A stretch of DNA of 6,029 nucleotides from Eubacteriales bacterium. GTDB lineage: Bacteria; Bacillota; Clostridia; Peptostreptococcales; Anaerovoracaceae. Position numbers and translations under genes: made by a program. The notes under the pieces were generated by a model. It made no database searches, was not told the origin of the DNA, and was given only the letters and a program-made list of their open reading frames with translations. The stretch covers positions 1 to 6,029 of the forward strand of contig JAQUJQ010000103.1 of assembly GCA_028680875.1 (NCBI GenBank), given 5' to 3'. Below, piece by piece: positions 5,039 through 6,029 of the stretch (positions within the stretch are counted from its first letter, which is position 1; the number at the start of each line of letters is the position of its first letter).

Positions 5039-5083
5039 AAAAATAAAAACGCCCGGCATATTCTGAGTGAATATGCCAAGCGT
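5039..5083 (-). terminator. Rho-independent terminator of tRNA-Arg
   Basis: On the minus strand a 15-base-pair stem (5069-5083 with 5049-5063, including two G-T pairs) with a 5-base loop is followed by TTTTATTTTT. It begins one base after the tRNA CCA end, so the tRNA is transcribed alone. Confidence 0.88.
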
Positions 5084-5084
5084 C

Positions 5085-5160
5085 TGGCACTCCCGAGATG
5101 ATTCGAACATCCGACGCACGGTTTAGGAAACCGACGCTCTATCCCCTGAGCTACGGGAGC
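5085..5160 (-). tRNA. tRNA-Arg (anticodon CCT)
   Basis: A complete 76-base tRNA with encoded CCA. Acceptor GCTCCCG pairs with CGGGAGT, giving a G1-U72 wobble, and the discriminator is G. The D-stem is GCTC/GAGC. The anticodon loop is TTCCTAA with CCT at 5125-5127 (minus strand), reading AGG arginine codons. The T-stem is GGATG/CATCT with loop TTCGAAT. Position 27-43 is a U-U mismatch. It has its own promoter and terminator. The 3' half downstream of the anticodon loop is repeated as fragments at 850, 1117 and 2570, marking it as an integration hotspot; the present 3' half was probably supplied by the last element to integrate. Confidence 0.95.
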
Positions 5161-5174
5161 ATAATTACCTTGCT

Positions 5175-5203
5175 ATATTACCATAATTAGATTTGTTTTT
5201 CAA
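5175..5203 (-). promoter_or_regulatory. Promoter of tRNA-Arg
   Basis: On the minus strand, -35 TTGAAA (5198-5203) and -10 TAATAT (5175-5180) are separated by 17 bases. The predicted start near 5168 leaves about eight bases before the mature tRNA 5' end, a normal arrangement. Confidence 0.7.
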
Positions 5204-5223
5204 TAAAAAAGTTTATAAGTAAC

Positions 5224-5252
5224 TTGATAAGAGCAATCAATATTGGTAGAAT
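5224..5252 (+). promoter_or_regulatory. Promoter of the 144-residue membrane protein gene
   Basis: -35 TTGATA (5224-5229) and -10 TAGAAT (5247-5252), each five of six to consensus, are 17 bases apart. Start near 5259 gives a leader of about 20 bases with AAGGAGG at 5267-5273. This rules out the upstream TTG at 5224 as the start codon, since it lies inside the promoter. Confidence 0.7.
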
Positions 5253-5280
5253 AAGTCAGGTTGAAAAAGGAGGATGGCAG

Positions 5281-5715
5281 ATGGAAACTTATACAGCATT
5301 GGAACAAACAGCACGAAAAAAGTCATATACAAAGCCAGCGTTTGCAATTGGTATTTTTGCCGCTGTTTACGGTCTTGCAAAAATGGATTGGCCTTTAATT
5401 CTCATGGGTGCTTGCGTTCTTTATGTACTACTTTATAAAAAAACAGTTGTGGTTGATGAAGAGGGTATTAAAACAACCTATAATGCGGTATTCTTTAAAA
5501 AGAATAGCTTTACTCCTTTTACAGAAATTCAAGCTGTTTTGGCTGAAGGTGGAAATGATCCGGAAATGACCATCGGTTTTATTAAAAATGGTATGGCTAG
5601 TAATTCCTTGTTTACCAGAAGTGATGGGGAAAATGTGGTTCGCCTCGCAAAGGAAGGAAACCCTAATATCGTTGTGCGTACGACAAGACCTCGAAGAAAA
5701 GGTTTATTCAGTTAA
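5281..5715 (+). CDS. Small two-helix membrane protein, unknown function
   Basis: A 144-residue protein. The ATG at 5281 follows AAGGAGG (5267-5273) by 7 bases. Residues 1-17 are polar and basic. Two hydrophobic helices follow (about 18-33 and 36-52), separated by a short AKMDW turn. Residues 54-135 look like a compact beta-rich cytoplasmic domain (TVVVDEEGIKTTYNAVFFKK, then FTEIQAVL). That layout resembles small bacterial proteins with two helices and a PH-like domain, but similarity is by pattern only. The C-terminus is basic (RTTRPRRKGLF). It diverges from the tRNA gene and converges on the CvpA-family gene, with 13 bases between the stop codons. An A/T-rich hairpin (5702-5708 with 5714-5720) overlapping the stop may weakly terminate. 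Probably a host gene just outside the integration region. Confidence 0.85.
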   Translation: METYTALEQTARKKSYTKPAFAIGIFAAVYGLAKMDWPLILMGACVLYVLLYKKTVVVDEEGIKTTYNAVFFKKNSFTPFTEIQAVLAEGGNDPEMTIGFIKNGMASNSLFTRSDGENVVRLAKEGNPNIVVRTTRPRRKGLFS

Positions 5716-5728
5716 TAAACAATTTTAG

Positions 5729-6029
5729 CTAGAGAAGATCTTTTATTATTAGAAGGATCAGGTTGTTATCGTATAGTGTACTTGCAATGGAAGAATCCCG
5801 AAGGGAATCAGCCAAAAAGTCTCCGCCGGATAAGCCGATGACGGGCACAAGTAACGCCAATAACAGGAATACAAGGATAGCTCCTTTCAGCATACCGACT
5901 ATCAGGCCAAAAAAACCATCTACAAATCCTGTGATGCCTTTATTACGTTTTTTGCCAAACAATGAGGATAGAAGAATGAAAAGCAGACGGATTCCTATTA
6001 CTACAGCTAAAAATGAAATGATCTGAAAA
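5729..6029 (-). CDS. CvpA-family membrane protein (C-terminal part)
   Basis: The frame is open from the stop at 5729 to the right edge, so the 5' end is missing; 99 residues are visible. They hold a hydrophobic helix (IISFLAVVIGIRLLFILLSS), a basic loop (FGKKRNKGITGF), a conserved-looking VDGFFGLIVGMLKGAILV segment entering a second helix, and a short tail ending in IIKDLL. This is the usual C-terminal half of CvpA-family inner-membrane proteins (colicin V production in E. coli; in Bacillota linked to envelope functions that are not well defined), which are typically about 165-180 residues. A TTG at 5960-5962 could be mistaken for a start, but coding sequence continues upstream without a stop. 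No regulatory sequence is visible because the promoter lies outside the window. Confidence 0.82.
   Translation of the reverse strand, partial: FQIISFLAVVIGIRLLFILLSSLFGKKRNKGITGFVDGFFGLIVGMLKGAILVFLLLALLVPVIGLSGGDFLADSLRDSSIASTLYDNNLILLIIKDLL

Larger units (their letters stand above)
2570..5129. mobile_element. Putative integrase-less island 2 (AlbA_2 cargo)
   Basis: Bounded on the left by remnant B and on the right by the matching core in the intact tRNA-Arg gene (GGTTTAGGAA, 5120-5129). The 2.5-kb interior holds the AlbA_2 protein gene with its palindromic promoter, a GyrI-domain fragment, a strong terminator and a copy of the 168-base repeat. No integrase or transfer gene is visible. An element that inserts in the anticodon loop would rebuild the tRNA gene on exactly this side, as seen. 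The interior looks composite, and its GC content changes sharply around 4330-4510. Confidence 0.45.

Noticed and set aside
5702..5720. Small hairpin GTTTATT/AATAAAC between the convergent genes
   Set aside because: It is purely A/T-rich apart from one pair and overlaps the stop codon. It could assist termination, but is too weak to call.
5763..6026. Plus-strand open frame at the right end
   Set aside because: It is the shadow of the CvpA-family gene; its translation is low-complexity and without family features.
1..6029. CRISPR array, toxin-antitoxin pair or classical insertion sequence
   Set aside because: No regularly spaced short repeats, no two-gene toxin-antitoxin layout and no transposase-like frame were seen.

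Overview
The window looks like a chromosomal segment of a low-GC Gram-positive anaerobe, most likely a Clostridia-class Bacillota. The evidence is the strong AGGAGG-type ribosome binding sites, consensus sigma-A promoters, A/T-rich coding sequence, an XRE regulator fused to a membrane domain, and a CvpA-family gene. I cannot name the genus from sequence alone.

Layout. Left flank (1-720): a small membrane-anchored protein of unknown function. Middle (about 817-5160): a patchwork organised around tRNA-Arg(CCT). One intact tRNA gene, with its own promoter and terminator, lies at 5085-5160 on the minus strand. To its left are three displaced tRNA-Arg 3'-end fragments in the same orientation, starting at 850, 1117 and 2570. 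Two of them (1117 and 2570) match the intact gene only as far as the anticodon loop. They then switch to a shared 130-base arm carrying GGGCGTCA direct repeats. That is the expected structure of attachment-site remnants left by tyrosine-recombinase elements integrating in the tRNA anticodon loop. The segments so delimited carry (a) an XRE-type DNA-binding/multispanning membrane protein (1376-2176, minus) and (b) an AlbA_2/GHKL-ATPase-like/winged-helix protein (2890-4179, plus) behind a promoter embedded in a large palindrome, plus a broken GyrI-like effector-binding domain (4412-4675). No integrase, excisionase or conjugation gene is visible, so these look like integrase-less islands stacked at one tRNA gene. 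A 168-base, hairpin-rich repeat occurs twice (899-1066 and 4755-4922), each time in the same orientation and just beyond the 3' end of a tRNA-Arg or relic.

Right flank (5161-6029): ordinary host-type sequence. A 144-residue two-helix membrane protein (5281-5715) has a near-consensus promoter and converges on a CvpA-family membrane protein (5729 to the window edge, minus, partial).

How it fits together: I see no metabolic pathway. The coherent story is repeated insertion and decay at tRNA-Arg(CCT), leaving regulator-like cargo genes under their own promoters and operator-like palindromes, with the tRNA gene remaining intact at the right-hand boundary.
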